Of a stretch of DNA of 64,000 nt, positions 47,701 to 60,419 are shown one piece after another. The translations under genes were made by a program, and so were the position numbers. Position 1 is the first letter of the stretch, and each line of letters opens with the position of its first letter. The notes below the pieces were generated by a model. It saw only the letters and a program-made list of their open reading frames with translations, made no database searches and was not told the origin of the DNA. Source of the stretch: Toxoplasma gondii ME49 (lineage: Eukaryota; Apicomplexa; Conoidasida; Eucoccidiorida; Sarcocystidae); contig NC_031480.1 in NCBI RefSeq assembly GCF_000006565.2, forward strand, positions 1,132,144 to 1,196,143, in the 5' to 3' direction.

Positions 47701-50700
47701 CAGCGTCCTGTGGTCTTCGTTTCGCCGCGCGCTGCGGTTCCTAGTTCTTCTCGTTGTTCAGTTCCTGTAGTCTCTCACCTGAATCCGTGTTTCTTGACTG
47801 TGAAGTATCGGCGCGTGCGTTTGCCTTGGATGTGCCAGCTCGCCGCCCATGCTTTGTAGTTTCCATCGCGCTTGTAATAGACACCTCCAATTTTCGGCAG
47901 GCGAATGCGTTTCCCCGGCTTGCCCCCGTCGCCCTCGCCTTCTGCGTCCTCATCCGAGAAACTCTCGTAGGCGTCTGCGACGATCGACTCGATGTCCAGC
48001 GGCGACAGCGGCTCGTCCAGTTCTTCTTCGCATGCAGTCCCCAGGCTGCCGCCGACCCCGCCGCCATGCGCCGCACGCCCACCTGGGAGCGTCGCCTGCC
48101 GACTTTCGGCGTCCTTCGCCGTCAGCCGCTCCTCGTCCTTCGCTCTGCCCTTTGCGGTGTCTAGACCCCGCGGCCCGCGCGCGCCGTCCATCGCGTTCCC
48201 CAGCTCGCGGTCGCCACCCAGAAGCTCCTTCGTCAGCGAAGAGTCCGCCAGCAGAGGCGAAAGTTTTTGCAAGTCGCGTGGACTGCCACTTGACGCCAGG
48301 TCCTCCGCCGGAGAGGTGGTGGACGCGACTGGCCTGAAAGGAAAACGCAAGCGACAGCGGAGAGTGTCGAAAGAGACAATAAGATGCGGCAGACGAGACC
48401 GAAAAACCTCGACGTCGCAATTTGGGGAGACAAGAAACGCGACTTCACGTATGCTACACCAAGGGAACGACATGTTCTCGAGCTACGCCGTCACGCTTCT
48501 GGACACACACTTCTCCATTCAATGTGCCATTCATCTCTGACCGCAAATGCACACGTACACAGATATCAAAACCTATTTGTCTATATCTTTAAACATATAT
48601 ATAAATATATGTATGTATCCGTATATATTTATAGAACTACATACAGAAATACATATATGAAGACATATGTGTAGATGAATTCGTACGGAAATCGACACAT
48701 CTAGGAAGGCGTCGTCGACTGTACCCCGAGAGGGGAGCGCCCTCGAAACAGAACCGCACACATGCATGCGAGGTAACCCACGGCAAGTCAGCTGCCTTCA
48801 TTTTTTCTGCCCCCGTAAACCAGCGGCGCACAGACCGCCGGGAAAGGCTCTCAAACACCCGGGGGAGATCCCGCGACCTCTGTGCTCGAGTTCAGCCGAG
48901 GACATCTCACATCCACGCCAAGACGCGTCGCCCGGTCCTTCGACGTACCACTCTGATTTCGCCGCAGCGCGGGACGCACTGTTCGCCTTGACCTCTTCGC
49001 CGCCAGTTCGTTCTTCTGCTCGTTCTTTCTCGGCTTCTGCGAAGCTGTCACCTTTCGCCGGACTCGGCAGACTGAAGAACTGCTGCGGCCAGTCGTCCTC
49101 AGCGAGCTGCATGCGTTTCGCGTGCGCCCAGCGTCGGACGTTTGTCCACGACGCGCCGCCGTTGAGCCACGTGAAGACGTTGAAGAGACAGTTTTTGGAG
49201 AGGAGGACTTGCTTGTCGCCCTGCAAGTTCTCCGCCCTCGCCGACTCGAACGCAGAAGTTGCGCGGCGTTCGGGATCGACGAAGAAGGCCAGAGGAAGAG
49301 GAAACGCCGTCGCGACGGCGACCGCCTGGCTTCGCGCCTCCTCAAAACTCGACTCCGAAACCGGGAACAACTTCCTCCCCACGCTGCCGAGACAGCCGGA
49401 CGAGGGAGCGGCTGGTCGCATGTAGTGTGCCACCCAGTAGCGGCCTGACGCGAAGCGTGCGTACGTCACTCCCAATACTTCTTCGTAGTCCTGAACCAGA
49501 CAGGCGACAGGCAGTCTACCTCGCATGTGATCGGCCTGCATGCCCACATGCCGGCTTTCAAGACGTCGCTGAGGACATGAGGTTCTGATCACGGGGGTCG
49601 TGGAAAGCAGCAGAGCTCTTAGAGCCGGCAGCGCTGAACGCCAGTCGGGTGCGCGAATCTCACGAGCTGATGCGAACGGCGCCAAGGGAAGGGTGCTCAG
49701 AAAAAGGACGGTCCCCCTCCAAGAAGGCGGGCAGTTTAAGTCGGAACAAAGAACTTCACAGACGGCAGAAAACGTGATATCGAAGAGACGATATCTTTCC
49801 ATGCAAACACTCGGCGCGTTCCGCGACACACACAGACAGTTTTCTGGGGACCGCCGGCCTCTGAGGGTGCAGCAAAAAGTGAGAAGTGAGCGAACAGTCT
49901 AGGTCGGAGTCGCAGAAACGAACGGAAGTGGGTGAACAAGAAGGGGAAGAGAAGCAAAACACTTGGACGGGGAACCGTACAAACAGTCGGAGCGAAGAAC
50001 CGAGGAAAAGAAGCAGAGAGAGCGAAGAGACAGGGAGGGAAGGAGCGTGCGAAATGCAGACTGTGAGACGATGCTGGGAAGAGGACGCAGATGAGGTAAC
50101 GGAGAGACACACAAGTGTACGGAAGAAGCCGCGGGGGAGAGAGACACTTAGTGAAAGCAAAGAAGGGTGACTTTCCAGAGAAAAGAGGCACTTCGCGAAG
50201 CGCATTTTTTTATGAACAGGGGAGACACTTTTTTGCGGGATGAAACTCACCGGAAGTTTAGGGTAGTCGACCGGCTCGTCTTCGACCTTCTCCGCGTCTC
50301 GACGGACGCAGACAGCGAGCGCCCAGGCCTTTCTGAAGCCGAGACGTTTCACGCCGAACCACTCGCGGTGTTTCTTCTGCTGCGAGTGCCACTGGCTGAT
50401 CCAGTACAACCCTTTCCGGTCGAAACAGACTCCTGGAGAAACGCAGACACACCACGGAGATATAAATATATAAATATATATATATATACACGACATATAT
50501 ATATATATATAAAGTGTGTTCTAGAGGACTACTTGGAAGAAGTCAAAGCCCCCACAGGGTGGTTGTTCAGACCGTGCGGGGACTGAACAAAGGGTGCACT
50601 TTAAGTCACAGAGCGCCCGACATGAGACAATCGTACCCACTATCGGAGAACTCCTCCCGGCTCGAACAACTTCTTTCCGTCTCTGCGGTGTACGTACACC

Positions 50701-52315
50701 CACCACTTCTCGCTGGTTCTTACCTCGCACCTTCGGCACCTGGTTGATGAAGGGCATGACGGCGTCGAGGTCGACAGTTTCGAAGTCGAGAGTGTCCAGA
50801 TAGTCGAGTAGGTCCCACTCTCTGTTGGTGAGGTGCGTGAAGTAGGCGTAAGCATCGTTTTTCAGTTCTTCTTCCCTCTCTGCACTCTCTTCCTCGCCTG
50901 GCTTTTTATCGTCGTCCCCACCCTTCTCGGTTCTCCCTTCGACTACCCCTCCGCCTCCTTCGCCCTCTCCTTTGTCGTCTCGGTCTCCGGCACTCCGTTC
51001 CCCCTCTCCAGTCCAGATGCGTTCGCTGCTTCTCGTCTTCTCCCCAGCTGCTCTCTCCTCCGCGTTCGCGCGCGACACTTCGTCGGGAGACACAGCTCCA
51101 GCATCTGTCTCTCGGCGAACGGTTCCATCTTCGCTGGTGCTCTCCTCGCCTTCTCGGTCTCTGCGCGTCTCTCTCGTCGCCCTCCTGTCGGCTACGTCTG
51201 TCCCGCCGGGCGTCCCCGCCCCCGTGTGACAGTCTCGGCTCGCGCCTGGCCATGCAGAGCGCCGGGAGTCTTCAGCTCCGCGCCGCAGCGACGCGAGCAG
51301 AGACTGTCGCGCGCGCGTCGAGAGAGAGAAAAGAAATTCCTCGACTTCCTCCGTGACCTGCGGATTCGCAAGTTCCGAGCTAAGCGACGGGACCCTGCGA
51401 TGAACGCCAGTTTCGAAGCGCTCGCTCGGTGGCGAAAACGCGTTTTCTTGCACAAATCCAGATTTCTGCAAAAAGCTCGGTCCCTCGCCCCCTGGCTTCT
51501 CGCCGCAGTGCGAGGCCGCGAAGCCGGGGAAGCCTGCGAACCCACCCACCTCGTCTGTCGAGTGTCGAGACGCCTGGGCGGCGGAGCCAAAACGTGCGCC
51601 GGGGGGCGGCCTCCAACTTTGGAAGTCGTCCTGCGCCTGTTTCGAGAGTCTTTTTCCCCGGTTTTCGTCGTCGCCGGGAAGGCCGCGTGTGAATCCTTCG
51701 CTGTCCTGGAACCTGGCGAGCAACTGCTCGACAAGCCCGCGGCAACTCTGCGGCTTGCTGCGCTCGTCGTCTGCGCCTTGAGAGCTCCCCAAACTTCCGC
51801 GAGGTTCTCCGCGGCCGCTCGGAAGCAGCGAGAACGAACTCGCAGCCACGCGTCTGTCTCCTTCGCGAAAGAAGTCTTGAAGAGGACTGCATGCACGCGA
51901 GGTGAACGGGCGCACTGGAAAGGGAGCCTGCCGTCCCGACTGCGACACACCCGGCTGGCCAACTAAACTCATCTTCATCCGAATGGCGCATTCCTTCGCC
52001 TTCGCGAACCCGTACTTCTTGATGCTAAAACACCGCTTGTACTGTCGAACACCTACAGAAACAAACGACGCAAAAACATGCACAATGCACGGGCATTCTA
52101 CACACCGTCTCCGTACCTGGATGTGCAGAGAAAACGAGAAGGACGCGAACTGGAGAGTGTCTCTTGTGGTCAGGAACAAGTGGCGCACATCGCATGCACC
52201 TATTTCTACATCCAGTATTGTACGTAGAAATGGAACGAAAGACTCCACCCTTATTAGGTCCTCGATGTATGACTCAAAGGCGGTCACAACGGAAACACAC
52301 ATATAAATAAAGATA

Positions 52316-52350
<35 letters not shown>

Positions 52351-55300
52351 TTGTATGGTTTTATGCACAAAGATTTATTTGTTTGTATTTACGAGAAATG
52401 CTTTGCATCGAGGCAGTTTGTGGGACATTTGCTTCGCTATACAGAATGTGTATTGACGCGCATATGTACGTTACAGAAAGCGAAGCCTAAAGGTCCATTG
52501 TAGCACCTTCACTTACCGTCGTGCCAGGTGGCCAGCCACGCGCGATCTCTGGAATCGTAGCGGACACCTGGGACCGGGCAAGTGGTATCCATCACTCGGC
52601 ATTTTTGACTTGCTCGCGGATGCTCCGCAGCCGTGCCGCCGGTGCTTTTCGGAGCTTCTTGTGCTTTGCCGCTCAACTCGCCCGCGCGCGACGCGCTGTG
52701 CCAACAAACAGGAAAGCCGTGAAAACCAGCAGAGCTCGAACGGACTCCGTCGCGGCGCGACTCCGAAGGCGCAGAGGAGAAGCCGCAAGGAACGGGTCCC
52801 CACACAGACACCGGAAACTGTCCACGATTTTCACAGACCAACGCGCATCCTGTGCACGAGGATACGGGAGGCACCGAGTGCAGCGCATCTGAAACGAGAG
52901 AAACTCAACATGGACTGAGCGCCGAAACGAGCGGACACCGGAAGGTCGGCAGAGGCTCACAAGAAACGGGAAGATGGTGAGCAAAACGGAAGTCCCTGCC
53001 TCCCTATTCGTTCGCGGGCGAAGCCCCGAAGCGACGCACCTGCCCGTTCAGGTGTGTGTATATACACCGTCTGGCCTACCTAAATCGGGAAGCTTCTGGA
53101 GCGGCTTCGCGCGAAAGAGGTCGGTCGCTTGACATGATGCCCTTTGGCTTTTCTCTGTGGGGAAGTGCGTGCTGTCCTCGCCGAGCTTCTTGTCTGTCGT
53201 TGTACCACCGGCAAGCGAGCATCTTTGCACGTTCGAATCCGAACTTCGCCACGCTGAATTTCCGGTGGATCTATGAAGATCCAACAAAGCGCAAGCCACC
53301 ACAGAGGACGACGTTACTTTCGACACTGCACAACAGGCTAGCAACAACCATTTAGATGTGGTGCAAAAACAGTTGCTGCCTCCGACAAAAATACGAAGAA
53401 ACTGGCAGAGAACAAATGAGCCTCTCTATCAGCTGAGACGCCTCGACCAGCTCGAGACTGGGTGTCTTTGTAACGGCGAAAATTCCCGCACCCTGTGAAG
53501 CACCGATCTCTCCAGTAGCCAACGCGATCGAGTTCGACGAACGCAACTCCCTCATGTGGAAGGGTAGCGAATGTGCGACACTAGCACAAAAAACAAGTCG
53601 AAAAAGAATAAACGAGCCAGTGGTTCCCGTCCACCTGAAACGCCCTTTCGAATAACTTTACGTCTTGTAAGTCAAACGGAACGCCGTTCCCATAACGTCA
53701 TTAACGACATCCCCCTCAAATGCTGCCGTATCCAACATCTTAGAGCCACAAACTATCTGACAGATTAATATTTACATATATTACTTATGTGTGTGGGTGT
53801 GGCATATGTGTGCATTCGCATGCTTTAGACGAGATCAGGTGTTTCGCCACTCGTTACTTGCTCCTCATATATATATATATATATATATATATGTATTTAC
53901 TAGTCACAAAAGCGCTTACGATGAAGCCCCCGAACTCTTCTTCGCTGGCGGCGACCCAGACGCCTGCCTCGCCTACGACGTCGTGTTCCCCAGCCTTCGT
54001 TCTCTCGAGATGACGAAGGAAGTACAAGCCGCGACCGCTGGACCAGAAAAGCGTCTCTGCTCCTTTGGGGAGCGACGCGAACGATAGACTTTCTGCGTCC
54101 TCACCGAACCCCGTGAGAGGTCGCGCGACTCGCAGAACGCCTTCAGGTCCCTCCATGGCTTCCTGAACATCTGCGAGAGTGTACGGCTGAGGCCGGTTCG
54201 GGAGGTTCCACAAACTCGGCGGCGGCGCCTGCTGTTTCGCGGCTGGCGGGGTCGAGGCTTCTTTGCATGCAGAGGCCCAGGGCGTTCGAGACGAAAACGA
54301 GTAGAGAGGCGAAGCGGCGAAGTCGCCTTGACGCGAAGATGAGTCCCGGAAGGGTGTGAGACCTGGTGGGCGCACGAAGGCGTCGAAGTCTCGGCGTCCT
54401 CGGCTTCGTTGCCACTGCATGTACACCTCCCTCCCCGCGTCTAGATGCGGCATGAAGGCACTCAAGTCCGAAAGATGCTCCCGCAGCTTCTCGTCGCCAT
54501 ACACCGAGGCATCTCCGCAGGGATTTGCCTCTGCACCCCAGCGCTCCCGCAGGCGCTTTTGGCGATCCAGCACCGCTCGCTGTAGATACATCCGAAGCTC
54601 GGACGGGGAGCGGGGCGCTGCCGGGAACAGCTGGCGAGCCCAGGCGACAGCAGCCCTCAACTCTTCCGGAGAAGTTCCGGGACCGTCTCGCCTTCCACTC
54701 AACATGCGAACGAGTTCCCGAGGCGACACGCCGTGCTGCCGAAACAACTCCTCCACATCCTCTCGAGACAAGTCCGAGGTCGCCGCGGAGGCCCCGGAGC
54801 TGGTCTCGCGCTCTGCAGATAGACCCGGATGCGCGTGACTTGGCTCGCGCATGCTTCTCGACCCCTGGCGACGTCCGTTCGCCTTCTGGTCTGCCAGGAA
54901 GGCATCGAAAGCCTTCTCGATACTCCATAACTTGGCGCGTGTGTACTCGGATTCTTGGCCGGGTGCAAGCGTCGGTGCAAACGAGGCAAGTGCAGAATCT
55001 CGGCTATCCTGAGCAGGTGTGTGTGCGTCTCTGACGGACTCTTCGGCATTTTCGCCTCTTGCTCCGGAAAGCATCGCTGGCAAGCGACTGGAGGACGAAG
55101 GGAAATCTCCTGTTAGCGCGCCAGCGGACCTAACGGAGAGAAGAGAGGCACCGGCTGCATCATCACCTGACAGTCTCGCCGCATCCTCCTCCGAACTGTT
55201 TTTTAACGTGACGGGTCGTTCCAAAAACGCATCTGCGACACCAGAAAACGCGGGTCTCTTTCGACAAACGGCTTCAACTTCCTCAACGCGAGAAGACCCC

Positions 55301-55626
55301 ACCCCCGCCTCGGCTTCCAAGCCCTGTTCCAATCGCCTCTTCTGGGGCGGCCGCTGCAAACCCGCCTCGCCGCTCCCGTTTGCGGTGTCTGCGTCATCGA
55401 CGTTCTGAGGGCCTTCCTCTCGCGGTGGGGAGGAACTTGGGGAGCTCTGCGGCTCTGCCTCATCCTCTCTGCGACTCATCACTGCACCCGGACACTCATT
55501 CGCCTCCAACTGAAGCGAACGCTCTTCGCTCTCGCGCCCTGAAGCTCTTGTCTCTCCGACACCGTCCCCTCCATCCTTGGGCCTAGAGCCCGCAGTCCCG
55601 TCCTTCACGTCCCTTCCAGAGTCCAT
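44792..55626 (-). CDS. ApiAP2 transcription factor with five AP2-type domains and an ACDC-like C-terminal region
   Basis: Nine exons: 53920-55626 (ATG), 53080-53270, 52517-52695, 50724-52052, 50251-50432, 48949-49490, 47779-48333, 46444-47277 and 44792-46121 (TAG). All junctions are GT-AG and the frame closes to 2,282 residues. AP2-type domains: (1) about 550-597, GVWVAASEEEFGG then HRKFSVAKFGFERAKMLA; (2) 676-725, GVRYDSRDRAWLATWHDG then RCFSIKKYGFAKAKECA; (3) 1134-1180, GVCFDRKGLYWISQWHSQQ then REWFGVKRLGFRKAWALA; (4) 1198-1262, atypical, GVTYARFASGRYWVAHY; (5) 1525-1580, GVYYKRDGNYKAWAASW then RRYFTVKKHGFRNAYLKA. A helical region at about 1820-1965 (MARETLDVLLSDLYS onward) resembles the ACDC domain often found in these proteins. 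Linkers are acidic and Ser/Gly-rich, as expected for disordered regions. ApiAP2 proteins are the main sequence-specific regulators of apicomplexan stage programmes. Which named member this is cannot be told here. Confidence 0.93.
47425..47525. repeat. two (TA)n-type tracts in ApiAP2 intron
   Basis: A TATG/TA tract at 47425-47448 and a TA tract at 47502-47525 lie in the 47278-47778 intron, which splits AP2 domain 5. Confidence 0.92.
50461..50511. repeat. (TA)n microsatellite in ApiAP2 intron
   Basis: TA-rich tract with AAATA and ACACGACA interruptions in the 50433-50723 intron, which splits the start of AP2 domain 3. Confidence 0.92.
52312..52352. repeat. (TA)n microsatellite in ApiAP2 intron
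   Basis: A TA tract with one ATACATA break in the 52053-52516 intron, which splits AP2 domain 2. Confidence 0.93.
53867..53894. repeat. (TA)n microsatellite in ApiAP2 intron
   Basis: A TA tract 26 bases past the end of exon 1, inside the 53271-53919 intron that splits AP2 domain 1. Confidence 0.93.
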
Positions 55627-58600
55627 TCTGAGCGCTTCACCCAGAAATCCACATGAGGAGAGCGCGAAGGAGAGGGAGACGGGGGCAAGAACCTGCAGAG
55701 GCACGAATGAGGAAGCAAAACTCCTTGCACGTCCGTGACGGATGCTGAATGCCTGCTCCAGCTGGAGTACTCCCTTTACGAGGCCCGGTCAGGTGTCGTA
55801 CCAACCAGGGACGGGTGTCGAGCAAGCAAAGGAATGCCGGCGCCAGCCTGAGAGAAGTGTCCCGTCTGAAAAGCAGGTGTTCCGGTCGAGAAGGGCAGTT
55901 GGTTGTTCGTCAAGAAGATCTACCGAGGCGTGAAGACGCAGACACTGAAACAGAAGAAAGAAGCCGAAACAATTACGAGAAAAACTGCAGGTACAGAACC
56001 CCAGGAGAGGCGCACGTGCCTGCGCCAGTCCCGGAAGACGGAACCGCACGGGTCTCGGGGCCACAGAGGCGGAGTCTGCTCACACAGCTAAATGCCCTCC
56101 AAAACGAATCGTCAGCTACTCGACGTACATACACATGCAGACGCGCCCGACGTTTTGAGAGCACGACACGGCGCCGAGGAGAAAAAAGAAGAAGATGGGG
56201 GCGCCGCGCGCTAACTCGAGTGGCGAAGCGCGGCTGCATGTAAAGCAGGTCCCGGAGGACGCCGCAGCATAGCCCAGCGACTCGAAGGTTGAAAAAGCGG
56301 AAACAATGGCGTTTTGCAGGAAATTCTGTCGGCAGCTTCAAGCGCTCTACGCGAAAAGGGAAAGCGACGCGTGCAAAGAATCCGGAAAAATTCGAAATGC
56401 TTGCCTCTTCCTGTTAGTACGACAACTCTGGTCTCGCTACTCATCCGCCGAAACCGTAGCTAAAACTCAGCCGTCCTGCCCAGATTGGTCTTTCCCGCCG
56501 TCAATTCTTTCACACGCTTTGACACAGCGACCCCTTCACCAGACGACGCCGCGGCGCGTATTAGAGTCAGCAGACCCTGGACGAGTCGAAAACAGTTTCG
56601 GACCTAACTGCCTTTCTCCACGCCCATAAGCTATGCTTCCTGGTCGTTCCAAGACGTGCTGAATCGGTCGTCGTCCAAGTTAAGAGTTGTTCCCCAAACT
56701 CACGCAACTCACGCCCGGGTTTCTGAGGGCAAATCTCGGCTCCGAAAGACACGTGGCACAACGCCCCTGCGCACACGTGATCGGAATTTATCGTTTAGCG
56801 CCTCAAAGGTGGCAGCAATATTCCCTCTCACTGACACCAGAAGTTTCGCAGAAAAAGGGCCTAGACACGGAACAAGGTCGCGCCTGGTGAAGGCGTAGGC
56901 AAGAAAGGCGAAATTCGGCGCGGAACCGGAGAAACAGAATGCACACGGTCCCGGGGGGCGGGAAGACGGAGGGTTTTGCCAGGCTAAGTACGCTGACAAC
57001 GCAGCCCCTCTTTTCGCGCCCGCACACGATGCCAGTATGCCGTGGTCTTCAAGAGTCAAGGCTGAGGTTTGTGGCGCTGGTGACCGGCCCGGATGCAATA
57101 GGGGGTCGCGACGCGAACGCAGGAGGGAAAAAATGAGAGCGTGGTTCCGCCTTTGAATACGAGACTCAGCTGTTTAAAAAAAGACGCGATGTATGAAGCG
57201 TCTTCCCTCTCAGAACGCAACGATTTCACAGCCTTCCGCGCCTTGCAAGTGGTGCTCTCGAACCTGTCCTACCTCTCGCACAGAGGACAGAGCAGGCGCG
57301 GACACATTCCGCACGCCAGGCGTTTGCAGAGGTGGCCCCTGTGACCTTCTGAGACCCGGTAGCGAGGACACGGTCGACGAAACGAATTTCCTAAGGTTTT
57401 TTTACTGCGGCGCCTTCTCCTCAGAAACGGTTCGAAACAGAAATCTGCAAAACAGGAAGTCTGTTGGCGAGTTCTCCACAGGCACAGAGGCGCAGCATTT
57501 ACGCCCCTCACAGACAGCCTAGGATTCGACGGGCGCGACGGCGTCAACAGATGCCTGAGCTAGCGGGGAAAAGGGAAGAACATTTGCATGAAATTGCGAA
57601 ATCTAGCCACGAGAAAAAAGGAAGCAGACTTACGCCTTATTTCGAAGCGCGCGCGCTCTGCCCACAGTTGCTCGTTGGGAAAAAGTGGCAGCGCAGTCCA
57701 CGCGCCCAGTTGCTAGGCGGGCCGAAAATGCGACCGCCAGGCGACCTCGGTTTGGCGACGCGCGCGGCGATCTGGCAAAGAGCCACCGGACCGTGTCCAT
57801 CGGAGCGACACGGAGCGGAAGGAACGTTGCGTGTTGCCGTCCCCCGGCGCTTCTGCACAGAAACGGCTGCAGCGCTGCAGCGAGGGTTTTGCGCAGAAAA
57901 CGGCGCCAAGTTCTCATGTAACGATGACGAAGTGTGGTGGAGTCGTCCAGAACAGAAATCGACATTCCGACGGACAACAGTCTCGCGAAAGCGACGAATG
58001 ATCTTGCAAGAGCGCGGATGGAGCAGGCGATCTGAACTGGCATCGAGAAAGGCGACGGATCCTGTCGCCGCGACCCCGTCTCGCGGGAAGAAAATGGACA
58101 TAATTTTATGCAGTGTCCGCGCGAAGCTTCTGCGCGCCAGCGTGCACATCCCTGCCGCGGCGAGCCGTCCATACACCGGAACCGCACACCGCCTCGTGGC
58201 TGGTCGGGTGACCTTTTCTGTGTCTCTGCCAAGCAATTCGCAAACTAGTAACGCGCGTGGTGACCGTGACAACTTCGCTCCAGGAATTCTCAGAAAGCAG
58301 CATGCACGTGCGTAGGCAGTGGTACGGCACCCAGTGCTTCACATACAGCGTCGAGGTTTGGTGAAGAATTACAGCGAAAGTCACCTGTGACACAACCCAC
58401 ACAATATTCACAGCCTACACATCCCTCTGCATATACTGCCTCTCCTTCCCGGAGTCGTCTGGAGAAGAAACAGCCGCCGCCGTTCTGTGCCATGGTGGAG
58501 CGGGAGTTTGCTCAGCAACTGGGGCAGGATTCGAAGCATTAGGGCAACGAGACAAAGGTTTTGCCAGTAAAAATTCTAGGCAGGTGATCTGGTGGGCAGT

Positions 58601-60419
58601 CCAGCGTCGCCGAAGGCCAGGGGACTGAATTGCCTTGTGCTGTTGTTTCAGGGTGGGACTCCGACATAAAAGGAAGCTGACGAGAGGGTACGGTAGAAAA
58701 ACGAAATCGTTGCGTAGTCGGATCGGGAAAAGTGACTCGGTCCTAGAGTCTGACAGCACAGGCCGTTCCACCGGGGTCCAGTTTCTAGTGGAGTCGGAAG
58801 CAACTGAGATTGCCGGTGATACGAGGAGGTAAGCACGCGTGCACAGTCGCGAATTCATCTGCTTCTTTTCTTGTCTCTTCTTTATTGGCTCTCTTCACTC
58901 CCTTACAACTTCAGCAGTTCAGACCGTAACGCGTGATGCACACGGGTTGCCTGCTGCCATCAGCAAACACGGGAAGGGCTGACCCTGCATTATTTTCTTT
59001 TGTGTCAGGCCGCATTCCTCTGCAAAATGTTGTTTGCGAAGCGGCCAGAAACCAGAAGACCAGAGGTGTTTTTTCCAAGTGACGCGGTAATCCGGTGGAT
59101 TCAAACTCTGAAAGGACCGACTGCCTACCCGGACGTCGTCAGTGTGACACTACTCGTACATCAGTTTCCGTTTGTCAATTTGACAAATGTGGTCCTCTTG
59201 AATCTAGAAAAGCAGGAGGGCTCATATCAGAACGTCAAACTGCCTTAACTAAAAGGATATCAAAATCATTCACCGTTCCATATAGCGTGAACCAATATAA
59301 ACTGCCCCTTAACAAAGAACCTGCGGCTCCTGTGTGGCGGTAACGTAGACGACACGAGTTGGTTTGAGTATAAATACCTGACTCTTTGCATGCACAACCG
59401 AACGGCATTTACAATCGATCCCCTCGTGCGGTCTTCCGCCCCAAGCGTTCCATTTGGAATATTCCACCGGCAAAAGAACGGCTGCCACAATTGTTTCATT
59501 CGCAACACGCCACTCCGTTCCGTTCAACGGGAATTCCACCATACTCGGAAAACAGTGGTCCCTGCTCTCCCTCACTGGCAGCAAACTCGTCTCGGGTTTC
59601 TACCGGGAGCTTAATAATGATTCCGTTCTCCAACTTCAAAATGAAGTACATATTAGAGTGTGGAGCGCATTTCCTTCAGTCGTCATGTTTGGTTTCCGGT
59701 TGCTTGAGAACAAGTTGCTTGTTTGTTTTTGTGGTCCTGGCCGTCCGACAGGACCCTCAGTGCCTGAAAGGGAAACAGGAAACGAACTAAGGCTACGAAA
59801 AGCCATGTGTTCACTTTTCAGTGAATAACGAGGGAGAGGCCGTGAGAGAGACTGTTCCTTCCCCTCGGCTGACGTGGCAATGCCACGCCGATTGACGACA
59901 GACACACATCTACGTATCTTCCGTGTGTGGACTGGCGTGGCATTTGTTAGCACAGGCTTCGCACGAACGTGTACGCCGTCCAACTTAAGAGAATCGTGCG
60001 CTTGCTCTTTGTTAGTGTCTCAACATCCGGACGTCTATATCGGATTCGTACCCGATGTGAATTCGTTTATTCTTGGAGGTAACCAGATAAAGCAAACGCT
60101 AGGAAGTTAGCTCAGAGGGTGTCGCTTGAAGTGCGACGTCTCAGCATGAAAAATTATACCACTAACAGAAAGAATCCGCTCTTGGGCCAGCAGAAATTGA
60201 GAAGACACCGCAGCTGCCTGAAGAGCAACACGGTGTGTCTGAAGTAGACTCGTAGATATACTGAGTGTATCATAAGACGACAACTGAAGCTAGACTCTCT
60301 CTTCCACACTTTAAAATGCAACTTCTACGTCTTTCTCCCACGAACGAGAACCATAGAAAAAAGAATGAGGCATGCAGTACCAATCAAGTAACAGATGAAA
60401 CCCGACTGCCTATTACACA
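55627..60419. promoter_or_regulatory. 4.8-kb gap: probable ApiAP2 leader/promoter and 3' flank of the right-hand gene
   Basis: Both flanking genes are on the minus strand, so this must hold the 3' end of the gene at 60,420 and the promoter and leader of the ApiAP2 gene. The base just before the ATG at 55,626 is preceded by CTCAG, and an acceptor in the leader is possible. The part from about 55.7 to 58.3 kb is GC-rich with CG-rich motifs; from 58.8 to 60.4 kb it is less so. A 283-codon plus frame at 57464-58315 is arginine-rich and featureless and is not called. Unlike most introns here, the gap has no (TA)n tract. Confidence 0.5.

Noticed and set aside
53231..53245. GTTCGAATCC, the T-arm signature of a tRNA gene
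   Set aside because: It lies inside ApiAP2 exon 2 (AP2 domain 1) and no cloverleaf can be formed around it.
57464..58315. Plus-strand frame of 283 codons in the ApiAP2 upstream gap
   Set aside because: Arg-rich random-like composition, no domain, no splice context; GC-rich DNA gives long chance frames. A real gene would need transcript support.
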